Below, piece after piece: positions 1 to 6,099 of a stretch of DNA of 10,102 nt (positions within the stretch are counted from its first letter, which is position 1; the number at the start of each line of letters is the position of its first letter). Both the position numbers and the translations under genes were made by a program. Source of the DNA: an uncultured Ruminococcus sp. Its GTDB lineage: Bacteria; Bacillota; Clostridia; Oscillospirales; Acutalibacteraceae. The notes beneath the pieces are model-generated. The model had not been told where the DNA came from and did not search any database. It saw nothing but the letters and a program-made list of their open reading frames with translations. The DNA lies in the NCBI GenBank assembly GCA_902802975.1, contig CADCOF010000180.1, positions 1-10,102 on the forward strand, given 5' to 3'.

Positions 1-129
1 AGAGAAATGAAATTCGTTCGATAGAGAACTTTTGTATTCTGAATAGTTACAATTATTGTATCGAAATTCCAACCGCTCAGGTAGAGCTGCATACTGTTTG
101 TTTGATTCCGCATAAATCTTATTTTTCAT
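1..129 (-). CDS. Probable 5' part of an unrecognised gene, cut by the window edge
   Basis: An open frame begins at the ATG complementary to 127-129 and runs 43 codons without a stop to the window edge. It overlaps the end of the transporter gene (stop 119-121) by 11 nt, an arrangement typical of translationally coupled genes. The predicted start is MKNKIYAESNKQYAALPERL, followed by a charged, tyrosine- and asparagine-rich stretch, so it looks soluble. I do not recognise the family. There is no clear Shine-Dalgarno sequence, which fits coupling but weakens the call. A second frame starting at an ATG at 111-113 is also open to the edge, so the frame choice rests mainly on the stop/start overlap and the more protein-like composition. 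Confidence 0.4.
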   Translation of the reverse strand, partial: MKNKIYAESNKQYAALPERLEFRYNNCNYSEYKSSLSNEFHFS

Positions 130-703
130 TGCCATTGTGATATTTCGGTAAATAGTTCTTGAGTGCTTTATGGAGAGGAGTTATCAATAGCAGCGAGCCT
201 ACTATTGCAACTATTTGATTTATCCCTGACGTAATCATTTTTGGTGCGCACGCTGCTGCCGCCGCGCTGAAGGCACTTCCGGTTATCATTAGTTTTACTA
301 TGCTTTCGGTTATGTATAGCAGCCAGTATACGGCACCTGCGGAAATTGCTCCCACTGCATTGCGCTTCATCGATAATTCTTTGCTGTTTTTCGGGTTTGA
401 TATTAAACCGCACACGAGTCCCATTATAAAAAACTTGGCAAATGTCAGAGGTGCGCTTGTGATATAAACCGGGTCAAGCAGATCATAAAGTCCGTTGCCT
501 ATTCCCGCTGAAAGTCCGCCGAAAATACCGCCAAACAGCATGCCCGAGAGCAGAACAAGTATATTGCTTACTTTTAGCATCGTTTGTCCTGCCGGAGTTG
601 GTATTGGAATTTTCAAAAAATATGTTGTCACGAATATCATTGCAGACATCAGAGCAGCAAAAACATAATACAAGAGCCTTTTCTGTTTTAGATTTGGTTT
701 CAT
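119..703 (-). CDS. ECF transporter S component (substrate-binding membrane protein)
   Basis: A 194-residue, very hydrophobic protein with about five to six membrane segments (roughly residues 9-30, 45-80, 83-102, 115-137 and 155-180). It has a basic N-terminus and a polar, basic tail. Length, Gly/Ala-rich helices and the motif run PAGQTMLKVSNI followed by GGIFGGLSAGIGNGLYDLL fit the S components of energy-coupling-factor importers, which bind a vitamin, metal or other small molecule and dock on shared EcfA/EcfA'/EcfT subunits. Those subunits are not in this window, as is usual for group II ECF systems. The substrate cannot be read from the sequence. The start is set by AGGAG (complement of 714-718), 10 nt before the ATG, and there is a consensus promoter just upstream. 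A partly overlapping gene follows at its 3' end. Confidence 0.75.
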   Translation of the reverse strand: MKPNLKQKRLLYYVFAALMSAMIFVTTYFLKIPIPTPAGQTMLKVSNILVLLSGMLFGGIFGGLSAGIGNGLYDLLDPVYITSAPLTFAKFFIMGLVCGLISNPKNSKELSMKRNAVGAISAGAVYWLLYITESIVKLMITGSAFSAAAAACAPKMITSGINQIVAIVGSLLLITPLHKALKNYLPKYHNGNEK

Positions 704-732
704 AATCGATCATCTCCTTTTTATTTGACCAT

Positions 733-761
733 ATTATAATACGAAATCGGCACTCTGTAAA
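733..761 (-). promoter_or_regulatory. Sigma-A promoter of the ECF S-component gene
   Basis: Read on the minus strand, TTTACA (complement of 756-761) and TATAAT (complement of 733-738) are separated by exactly 17 nt. Transcription should start near 726, leaving a leader of only about 23 nt that holds little besides the ribosome binding site. A riboswitch between this promoter and the gene is therefore unlikely. Confidence 0.75.
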
Positions 762-771
762 TGCCATAATA

Positions 772-966
772 TTAAATTTCAAGATGTACAGTTTTCAGGA
801 TTAAGTGCTTCCTATCGTTTAACTTTGGTTTCAGGAATGTTTTTATCTGTAATTTTATGACAGGATAGGAAAATATACTTTGGGTTTCGCCTGTCGGTTG
901 CCAGCCAACACCTGTGCCTTCTATAGGCTGAACTTTATAAAAACACCTGTTTTCAAGTTTTGACAA
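772..966 (-). other. Block of unexplained sequence with small inverted repeats; possible interspersed repeat or decayed reading frame
   Basis: This block lies between two outward-facing promoters and belongs to neither leader. On the minus strand it carries a 64-codon frame starting at TTG with no ribosome binding site. The predicted peptide (for example EGTGVGWQPTGETQSIFSYP, ending LKTVHLEI) resembles no domain I can name. The block contains inverted repeats: TTCCTATC at 809-816 with GATAGGAA at 864-871, GACAGG at 859-864 with CCTGTC at 890-895, and CAGCC at 902-906 with GGCTG at 926-930. The 9-mer AACACCTGT occurs twice (907-915 and 942-950). It could be a genomic repeat, a structured RNA or a gene remnant; I would not call it a protein-coding gene on this evidence. 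Confidence 0.35.
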
Positions 967-1012
967 AATAAAAAAGTGAGTAACCGCAAAAACAAATGTT
1001 GTATAATAAAAC

Positions 1013-1030
1013 TTGACTCAATTGACTCAA
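1013..1030. repeat. Perfect 9-bp tandem repeat upstream of a promoter
   Basis: TTGACTCAA occurs twice head to tail (1013-1021 and 1022-1030). The junction also forms the 8-bp palindrome TCAATTGA at 1018-1025. It ends 23 bp before the -35 hexamer of the downstream ligase gene, a position where activators often bind. A regulator-binding role is inference. Confidence 0.5.
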
Positions 1031-1053
1031 TAATGATAAAAGTAAAAAAAGCC

Positions 1054-1082
1054 TTGACAACATGAAAATAACGCTGTATAAT
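1054..1082 (+). promoter_or_regulatory. Perfect consensus sigma-A promoter for the GCS2-family ligase gene
   Basis: TTGACA at 1054-1059 and TATAAT at 1077-1082 match the sigma-A consensus at every position and have the optimal 17-nt spacer. The start point should fall near 1089, giving a 5' leader of about 55 nt before the ATG at 1145. It is the strongest-looking promoter in the window. Confidence 0.85.
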
Positions 1083-1132
1083 AAGCATACTAAACAAATA
1101 GGAATTATAAGAAATTATTCGATTTATTTGTC

Positions 1133-1137
1133 GGAGG
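1133..1137 (+). promoter_or_regulatory. Ribosome binding site that selects the second ATG
   Basis: GGAGG ends 1 nt before a first in-frame ATG (1139), too close to serve it, and 7 nt before a second in-frame ATG (1145), which is ideal. The protein therefore most likely begins at 1145. Confidence 0.7.
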
Positions 1138-1144
1138 TATGAAA

Positions 1145-2530
1145 ATGGATAAAGAAACAATTTACCGTGCAATTTATGATAAATATATAGCACCTACAAA
1201 AATTGCCAGAAAAAATTATATAGGCGTCGAGATAGAAATGCCCGTTGTTGCTCTTGATGGTGGAAGTGTAGATGAGAATACAGTTCACGAGATTGCCGAT
1301 CTTTTTTCTGAAAAATTTGGTTTTATTCCCGTTGGTTATGATGCGCAAGGCAGCGTCACATCTTTTAGAAATAACAAAAACGGCGATATTCTTTCGTTTG
1401 ACTGTTCATACTCAAACCTTGAACTGTCATTTGGCAGAGCTGAAACTCTTTTCGAAATACATTATCGTTTTAAAAAGTATTATGCTTTTCTCAACAACCG
1501 ATTTTATTCTAATGGCTGCATACTTACAGGAATGGGAATAAATCCGAATGCCGCACAGGTTCATGGAAAGCCTATACAAAACGAGCGTTACAGAATGCTT
1601 TATCATTATCTTCACTCATACAAAAAACATATTTCGGAGTTTGGCATCAGTTTTCATGATCGCCCGGACTTTGGCACTTTTACAAGTGCATCGCAGGTGC
1701 AGCTTGATGTTTCTTATGATCGCCTTATTGATGTTATAAATGTTACCGGGCTGCTTGAGCCGTATAAGGCTATGCTTTTCGCGAATTCATATCTGCCCGA
1801 TCATCCCAAATATCTCTGTGTGAGAAATATGCTGTGGGAGCATAGTATGCAGGGCTATAATCCGCATAACGTTGGTATGTTTTCGCTTCCGATTCACAGT
1901 GCAAATGAGCTTGTGGAATATATAGGTACGCAGTCGATATACTGTACCATGAGAGATAAAAAATACATAGATTTTAAACCTGTCAAAGTATGCGATTATT
2001 TTGACAGAGAAGAGATATACGGACAGTACTTCAATGGTGAAAGTTACAGTGATATTACATTTAAACCGGAAAAAAGCGATATTGACTATCTGAGAACGTT
2101 CAAGTTTGAAGATCTCACTTTCAGGGGAACTATTGAATACCGCAGCTCCTGCTGCCAGCCGATAAGCGATGTGATGACGGTTGCAGCGTTCCATACAGGA
2201 ATAAATGAGCGCATATCCGAAATTAAAGAACTTCTTGAAAACGACCGTGTGATATATTCCCACGGCTACAGTCCAACAGAGCTTGTGAAAATGTTTTCAA
2301 AAAGAAAATATCCCGATTTTGCAGAAAAATCGGAGCTTTCAAAGCAGCTTCAGCGCATATTGGAGCTTGCTGAGGATGGACTTAGATACAGGGGTAATGG
2401 TGAAGAAGTATTTCTTGTGCCTCTTTTTGAGCGCGCCGAACACTTGACTAATCCTGCAAGAGAAATGGTAACAGGCATCGAAAACGGCGTATCAATGAGA
2501 GAATTCATTGAGAAATATTCGGTGCTGTAA
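1145..2530 (+). CDS. Glutamate-cysteine ligase family 2 (GCS2, plant/EgtA-like) protein
   Basis: A 461-residue soluble protein resembling the GCS2 branch of ATP-dependent carboxylate-amine ligases, whose members (plant GCL, actinobacterial EgtA, YbdK) join the gamma-carboxyl of glutamate to an amine, classically cysteine. Visible signatures are GVEIEMP (27-33; acidic metal/ATP-binding strand), LELSFG (92-97), SASQVQLD (181-188; the place of TxVQVNLD in the family) and RGTIEYRSSC (327-336), followed by a helix resembling the family's C-terminal region. The length fits the family. It is unrelated in sequence to the GshA-type ligase encoded 1 kb downstream. It has its own consensus promoter and stands as a single gene, converging on and overlapping the serine hydrolase gene by 26 bp. 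The ligase fold is well supported. The exact substrates are not: it could make gamma-glutamylcysteine or another gamma-glutamyl amide. The start at 1145 rather than 1139 is set by ribosome-binding-site spacing. Confidence 0.8.
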   Translation: MDKETIYRAIYDKYIAPTKIARKNYIGVEIEMPVVALDGGSVDENTVHEIADLFSEKFGFIPVGYDAQGSVTSFRNNKNGDILSFDCSYSNLELSFGRAETLFEIHYRFKKYYAFLNNRFYSNGCILTGMGINPNAAQVHGKPIQNERYRMLYHYLHSYKKHISEFGISFHDRPDFGTFTSASQVQLDVSYDRLIDVINVTGLLEPYKAMLFANSYLPDHPKYLCVRNMLWEHSMQGYNPHNVGMFSLPIHSANELVEYIGTQSIYCTMRDKKYIDFKPVKVCDYFDREEIYGQYFNGESYSDITFKPEKSDIDYLRTFKFEDLTFRGTIEYRSSCCQPISDVMTVAAFHTGINERISEIKELLENDRVIYSHGYSPTELVKMFSKRKYPDFAEKSELSKQLQRILELAEDGLRYRGNGEEVFLVPLFERAEHLTNPAREMVTGIENGVSMREFIEKYSVL

Positions 2531-3374
2531 GCGAGTGCGCAAATTCGTTCATATAACGGTACAGTTCTTCGCTTTTTTCCGGCTGATATGATAGATATGC
2601 TATCACAAGCTCGTGTTCCGGATATATCATACAGCGTTGTCCCCATTTGCCAACCATTGAAAAGTGATCATCGGCTATACGAAAGAAATATCCGTAGCTG
2701 TCGCCTTTATTTGTTTTTATATATGGTGTAACGGCCTCAGAGACAAACTGCGGAGGAATAATATTTGTTCCATTGTAAGTGCCATTTTCCAGATATAGCC
2801 TGCCCAAAAGTGTAAGCTCGGAAACAGAAAGAGTCATTCCTGTAGCACCATAGAAAAAGCCCTCGGGAGACGTTTCGCAAATTGGACGCGGTATTCCGAG
2901 AGGTTCAAACAACCTGCGATCAAGGTATTCGATGAGGTGTTTTCCAACCGCATTCTCAACAGCTGCCCCTAAAATGTATGCCGGAATATTTGAATAATGA
3001 AACGATCTGTCAGAAAAATCGATATTAAGCAAAAGTATTGTTTCCAACCAGTCATTTCCACATGGCCGAAACGGAAACTCTCCTGCGGTCATAGTGAGAA
3101 ATCTTTTTGAAGGCAGCAATGCAAAATCCCGATTCATCATGCTTTTATAACGGTTAGGTAAAAATTCCGAAACAGGTGTTTCTGCTGTCAAAAGTCCGTC
3201 TGCACAGGCAAGCAAAAACGCTGATGATGTAATAGATTTTGTAACAGAGTAAATTGGGTATCTTTTGTTTTTTTCAGCACTATAATGAAATATCGTTTCA
3301 CCGGCTAAGTATGCTTCCATTGCGTAAATATCAATGCTATCCGCTTTCAGGCGGTCTAAATAATTACCGTACAT
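2505..3374 (-). CDS. Serine hydrolase, beta-lactamase/penicillin-binding-protein (class C) fold
   Basis: A 289-residue protein of the beta-lactamase-related family (Pfam Beta-lactamase, MEROPS S12-like). The nucleophile motif S-V-T-K is at 43-46 (IYSVTKSITSSAFL), the second motif Y-S-N at 127-129 (HYSNIPAYILG), and a GKWGQ turn at 242-246 takes the place of the third (KTG or HxG) motif. The core is short for the family. There is no signal peptide or membrane segment, so it should act in the cytoplasm, which argues against a cell-wall enzyme or a secreted beta-lactamase; an esterase, amidase or peptidase role is more likely. GGAGGG (complement of 3381-3386) lies a proper distance before the ATG. 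The gene points away from gshA and ends inside the 3' end of the upstream ligase gene. Its substrate is unknown. Confidence 0.85.
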   Translation of the reverse strand: MYGNYLDRLKADSIDIYAMEAYLAGETIFHYSAEKNKRYPIYSVTKSITSSAFLLACADGLLTAETPVSEFLPNRYKSMMNRDFALLPSKRFLTMTAGEFPFRPCGNDWLETILLLNIDFSDRSFHYSNIPAYILGAAVENAVGKHLIEYLDRRLFEPLGIPRPICETSPEGFFYGATGMTLSVSELTLLGRLYLENGTYNGTNIIPPQFVSEAVTPYIKTNKGDSYGYFFRIADDHFSMVGKWGQRCMIYPEHELVIAYLSYQPEKSEELYRYMNEFAHSLTAPNISQ

Positions 3375-3405
3375 AGTTTTCCCTCCATATACATTATATT
3401 ATAAT

Positions 3406-3434
3406 ATTATACTGCTGTGTTTCGGATTTTTCAA
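3406..3434 (-). promoter_or_regulatory. Sigma-A promoter of the serine hydrolase gene
   Basis: On the minus strand, TTGAAA (complement of 3429-3434) and TATAAT (complement of 3406-3411) are 17 nt apart. The leader would be about 25 nt. The -35 overlaps the ribosome binding site of gshA on the other strand, so the two divergent genes share a 69-bp intergenic region. For the plus strand only a -10-like TATAAT (3400-3405) is visible, with no convincing -35. Confidence 0.65.
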
Positions 3435-3443
3435 GGAGGATAT

Positions 3444-4580
3444 ATGGCTAAAAGATCAATATTTAAGGGGAATTTCGGTCTGGAGCGCGAAACTCTCCGT
3501 GTAGATAAAAACGGTGCGCTTTCCCAAACGCCGCATCCATTTGGTTTAGAAAAAAATATCACGCGTGATTTCTGCGAAAATCAAGTCGAATTGATAACGC
3601 CTGTTTGCGCTTCTGTTGATGAAGCTCTTAATGAATTAAAAAAACTTGACGAACGCGCAAGCCAAACGATCTCAAAGATCGGTGAACGGTTTTGGCTGTA
3701 CAGCAATCCGCCGCATATTGAGACAGAGGACGATATCCCCATAGCTGTTTTTACAGGTGCGCAAAGTGCTAAAAGTGACTATCGCCTTGCTCTCCAAATG
3801 AGATACGGAAAACGTCTTATGCTGTTGTCGGGTATACACTTCAATTTTTCATTTTCAAGCGAGTTTCTTGACGAACTATCAAAAGGCAAATCAGACAGAA
3901 AATTTAAGGACTCGTTGTATCTTCGACTTTACAAACAGCTTATGCGTCATAGCTTTTTGCTCGTACTTGTTACTGCATCGAGCGCATATTATGACAGGTC
4001 GTTTGATAAAGACGGTGAGTACGGTACTGTATTGAGCAAGTATTCATCTTTCAGAAACAGTGAGCGTGGGTACTTTAATACGTTCGTTCCAATACTCGAT
4101 CATACCGATATCAAAAGTTTCTGCAAAAGCGTTGACTACTATATACAAAAGGGCATGCTTTTTTCAGCAAGCGAACTGTATTTACCTATCAGAATTAAAC
4201 CAAGAGGCGAAAACAGTCTCGCAGCACTTAAGGACAACGGTGTAGATCATATAGAGCTGAGAATGTTTGATATTAACCCGAAGGCACCGCTGGGTATAGA
4301 CGGGCGTGACTTAAATTTTGCTCACCTTTTAATAATTTATCTGACGACTTTGCCTGATTTCGAATTTACCGAGGAACTGCAGATGCAGGCAATTATGGAT
4401 CACCAGAATGCGGCACTGCTTGAAACAGAACCGGAAATCATAAATCGCGCCGAGCGTATTCTTTCAGATATGTTAAAGTATTTTTCGGGCGAAAAAGAAG
4501 CACTGGATGTAATCAATTACGAAATATCTAAACTCAGTCAAAATACAGAGGAGAGATTTGAGAATTACTACCGGAGGTGA
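3444..4580 (+). CDS. gshA: Glutamate-cysteine ligase (GshA type)
   Basis: Catalyses ATP-dependent formation of gamma-glutamylcysteine from glutamate and cysteine in the cytoplasm, the first step of glutathione synthesis. The 378-residue protein shows the hallmarks of the E. coli GshA/GshF branch: FGLERETLRV (11-20), ITRDFCENQVELITP (39-53), SGIHFNFS (129-136), SSFRNSERGY (201-210) and HIELRMFDINP (269-279). It is shorter than E. coli GshA (about 518 residues) and has no ATP-grasp domain, so it is not a bifunctional GshF; the shortening falls in the C-terminal half. The start at 3444 is preferred over an upstream in-frame ATG (3417) because AAGGAGG (3433-3439) sits 4 nt before it and the family's conserved region begins directly after. 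It opens the seven-gene run ending in sufU; the next gene begins 5 nt after its stop. Identity is confident. That gamma-glutamylcysteine is the end product in this organism is only a possibility. Confidence 0.9.
   Translation: MAKRSIFKGNFGLERETLRVDKNGALSQTPHPFGLEKNITRDFCENQVELITPVCASVDEALNELKKLDERASQTISKIGERFWLYSNPPHIETEDDIPIAVFTGAQSAKSDYRLALQMRYGKRLMLLSGIHFNFSFSSEFLDELSKGKSDRKFKDSLYLRLYKQLMRHSFLLVLVTASSAYYDRSFDKDGEYGTVLSKYSSFRNSERGYFNTFVPILDHTDIKSFCKSVDYYIQKGMLFSASELYLPIRIKPRGENSLAALKDNGVDHIELRMFDINPKAPLGIDGRDLNFAHLLIIYLTTLPDFEFTEELQMQAIMDHQNAALLETEPEIINRAERILSDMLKYFSGEKEALDVINYEISKLSQNTEERFENYYRR
4573..4577 (+). promoter_or_regulatory. Ribosome binding site that fixes the amidotransferase start at Met-Cys
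   Basis: GGAGG lies 8 nt before the ATG at 4586. Other in-frame starts (GTG 4577, ATG 4580) overlap or abut the site and would place three extra residues before Met-Cys, burying the nucleophilic cysteine. The site lies inside the last codons of gshA. Confidence 0.8.
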
Positions 4581-4585
4581 TGAAA

Positions 4586-5338
4586 ATGTGCGAGTTGTTC
4601 GGTTTTTCCGGAAAAAACAACACCAACTTGACCAATAGTTTGAAATCATTTTTTTCGCACAGCAATATGCACCCTCATGGTTGGGGTATGATGTATTCGG
4701 GCGGTATTGTAAGAGAGCCTGTCAAGGCATCCGAAAGTAAGCTTCTGCCTCTTATACTGAAATCAATGGAGCCACAAAAGAATATGCTCGCGCATATTCG
4801 CTATGCGACTGTTGGCAGCGTGAAGGAGGAAAATTGCCACCCTTTTGAAGGCAGTGATATTTCAGGGCGTGAGTGGACGATGATACACAACGGCACGATT
4901 TACTCCGTAAAAGGTACCTACAAGTATTATAAAACGCAGTCTGGAGATACAGATTCCGAGCGGCTGTTTTTGTCATTTCTCGACAAGATGAATGACTGTT
5001 TAAGCAGTGGCAGCCTTAGCGAAAGAGCGCGTTTTAATACGGTTGCTGCATTTATAGCGGACAATGCGCCTCGCAATAAGCTCAATTTGATGCTGTTTGA
5101 CGGTGAACTTTTGTATGTACACAAAAATCTTAAAAACACACTAAGTTTCAGATACTTAGATGACGGCATTCTTATTTCTACACAACCGCTTGATAATAAT
5201 ACCTTGTGGATGCCATTCCCGATGGCTCAGGTAATAGCCTTTAAAAACGGGCGCGAGGTATATAGGGGCGATCGTCATAAGGGTGTGTTTGTTCCAACAC
5301 TGGAGTATATTACTGCTCTCGATGCAATGAATATTTGA
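4586..5338 (+). CDS. Class II glutamine amidotransferase (YafJ/EgtC/Dug3-like)
   Basis: A 250-residue Ntn-fold enzyme. Removal of Met1 would expose Cys2 (MCELFGFSG) as N-terminal nucleophile. Further family motifs are HPHGWGM (29-35), AHIRYAT (69-75; arginine contacting the glutamine/gamma-glutamyl carboxylate), NCHPF (83-87), HNG (101-103) and GDTDSE (120-125). It is a stand-alone amidotransferase domain without a synthetase domain, so it should hydrolyse a gamma-glutamyl amide rather than feed ammonia within one chain. Characterised stand-alone relatives are EgtC, which removes gamma-glutamate in ergothioneine synthesis, and yeast Dug3, which takes part in glutathione breakdown. Its place between gshA and sufC suggests it acts on gamma-glutamylcysteine or a derivative; that is inference. 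No EgtB or EgtD homologue is visible here. Glutaminase activity for another pathway remains possible. Confidence 0.88.
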   Translation: MCELFGFSGKNNTNLTNSLKSFFSHSNMHPHGWGMMYSGGIVREPVKASESKLLPLILKSMEPQKNMLAHIRYATVGSVKEENCHPFEGSDISGREWTMIHNGTIYSVKGTYKYYKTQSGDTDSERLFLSFLDKMNDCLSSGSLSERARFNTVAAFIADNAPRNKLNLMLFDGELLYVHKNLKNTLSFRYLDDGILISTQPLDNNTLWMPFPMAQVIAFKNGREVYRGDRHKGVFVPTLEYITALDAMNI

Positions 5339-5358
5339 ATAAACGAAAGGAAATCAAA

Positions 5359-6099
5359 ATGTGCGATATACTGAAAATAGAAAATCTCTGTGTCTGTGCG
5401 GAGAATAAAGAATTGCTTCATGATATAAATATCAATATTGCACGCGGTGAAACACATGTTCTGATGGGTCATAATGGCGCGGGAAAATCAACACTCGGCT
5501 GTACTATAATGGGCAGCCCCGAATATAAAATAACGGGCGGTAGGATATTTTTTAACGGTGAAGATATTACGAACGAATCTGCCGATAAGCGTGCCCGAAG
5601 AGGAATATTTCTCTCTTTCCAAAACCCTGTTGAGATACCCGGAGTCACGCTTTCGGAGTTTTTGCGAAATGCACTTGAACAGATTTCAGGCAAGCGGCAA
5701 AAGCTTTGGGAATTTAAGAAGCAGCTTAATACCGCTATGGAAGTTCTCGACATGGATAAATCGTATGCCGACAGAGAATTAAATGTCGGTTTTTCAGGCG
5801 GCGAGAAAAAGAAGGCAGAAATACTCCAACTTCTTATGCTTAAACCTAAACTCGCTATATTGGACGAAACAGACTCCGGACTTGATGTTGATGCAGTGAA
5901 GACAGTATCAAAAGGCATAGAAGAATATCGTAAGGAAACCGGAGGTACATTGCTTGTTATAACGCACAACACAAAAATTCTGGAATCACTCACCGTTGAT
6001 AAAACTCATATACTGTCAAACGGCAGAAATGCAAAAAATGGTGGTGGAGAACTTGCTTTTGATGTTCTTGAAAATGGTTTCGGCGAGGTGTTTGTATGA
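5359..6099 (+). CDS. sufC: Fe-S cluster assembly ATPase SufC
   Basis: The soluble ABC-type ATPase of the SufBCD scaffold, which uses ATP to reshape SufB/SufD during cluster assembly. All nucleotide-binding elements are present in the 246 residues: Walker A GHNGAGKST (37-45), Q-loop Gln88 in SFQNPVEIPG (a stretch characteristic of SufC), signature FSGGEKKK (145-152), Walker B LAILDE (165-170), D-loop SGLD (173-176) and H-loop His203. There are no membrane segments. The start at 5359 is set by GAAAGG (5345-5350), 8 nt before the ATG; an upstream TTG at 5335 overlaps the previous stop and is not needed. It follows the amidotransferase by 20 nt, the widest gap in the operon, and overlaps sufB by 4 nt (ATGA). 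The protein starts Met-Cys and has three cysteines in its first 13 residues, which I would not expect to matter for the ATPase. Confidence 0.95.
   Translation: MCDILKIENLCVCAENKELLHDININIARGETHVLMGHNGAGKSTLGCTIMGSPEYKITGGRIFFNGEDITNESADKRARRGIFLSFQNPVEIPGVTLSEFLRNALEQISGKRQKLWEFKKQLNTAMEVLDMDKSYADRELNVGFSGGEKKKAEILQLLMLKPKLAILDETDSGLDVDAVKTVSKGIEEYRKETGGTLLVITHNTKILESLTVDKTHILSNGRNAKNGGGELAFDVLENGFGEVFV

Noticed and set aside
1..113. Alternative minus-strand frame from the ATG at 111-113
   Set aside because: Also open to the edge, but without a ribosome binding site and without the stop/start overlap that supports the frame starting at 129.
704..732. Riboswitch in front of the ECF S-component gene, common for vitamin importers
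   Set aside because: The predicted leader is about 23 nt long, too short for any known riboswitch.
1787..2263. 158-codon open frame antisense to the GCS2-like ligase gene
   Set aside because: Shadow of a well-supported gene; no ribosome binding site and no recognisable domain.
4586..5372. Near-identical start contexts of the amidotransferase and sufC genes (AAAATGTGCGA), considered as a duplication
   Set aside because: The match is about 11 bp and the sequences diverge at once on both sides; a shared A-rich start context plus a Cys codon explains it.
5469..5993. 174-codon open frame antisense to sufC
   Set aside because: It lies wholly opposite a gene with all ABC ATPase motifs, has a serine-rich composition typical of antisense frames, and lacks a ribosome binding site.
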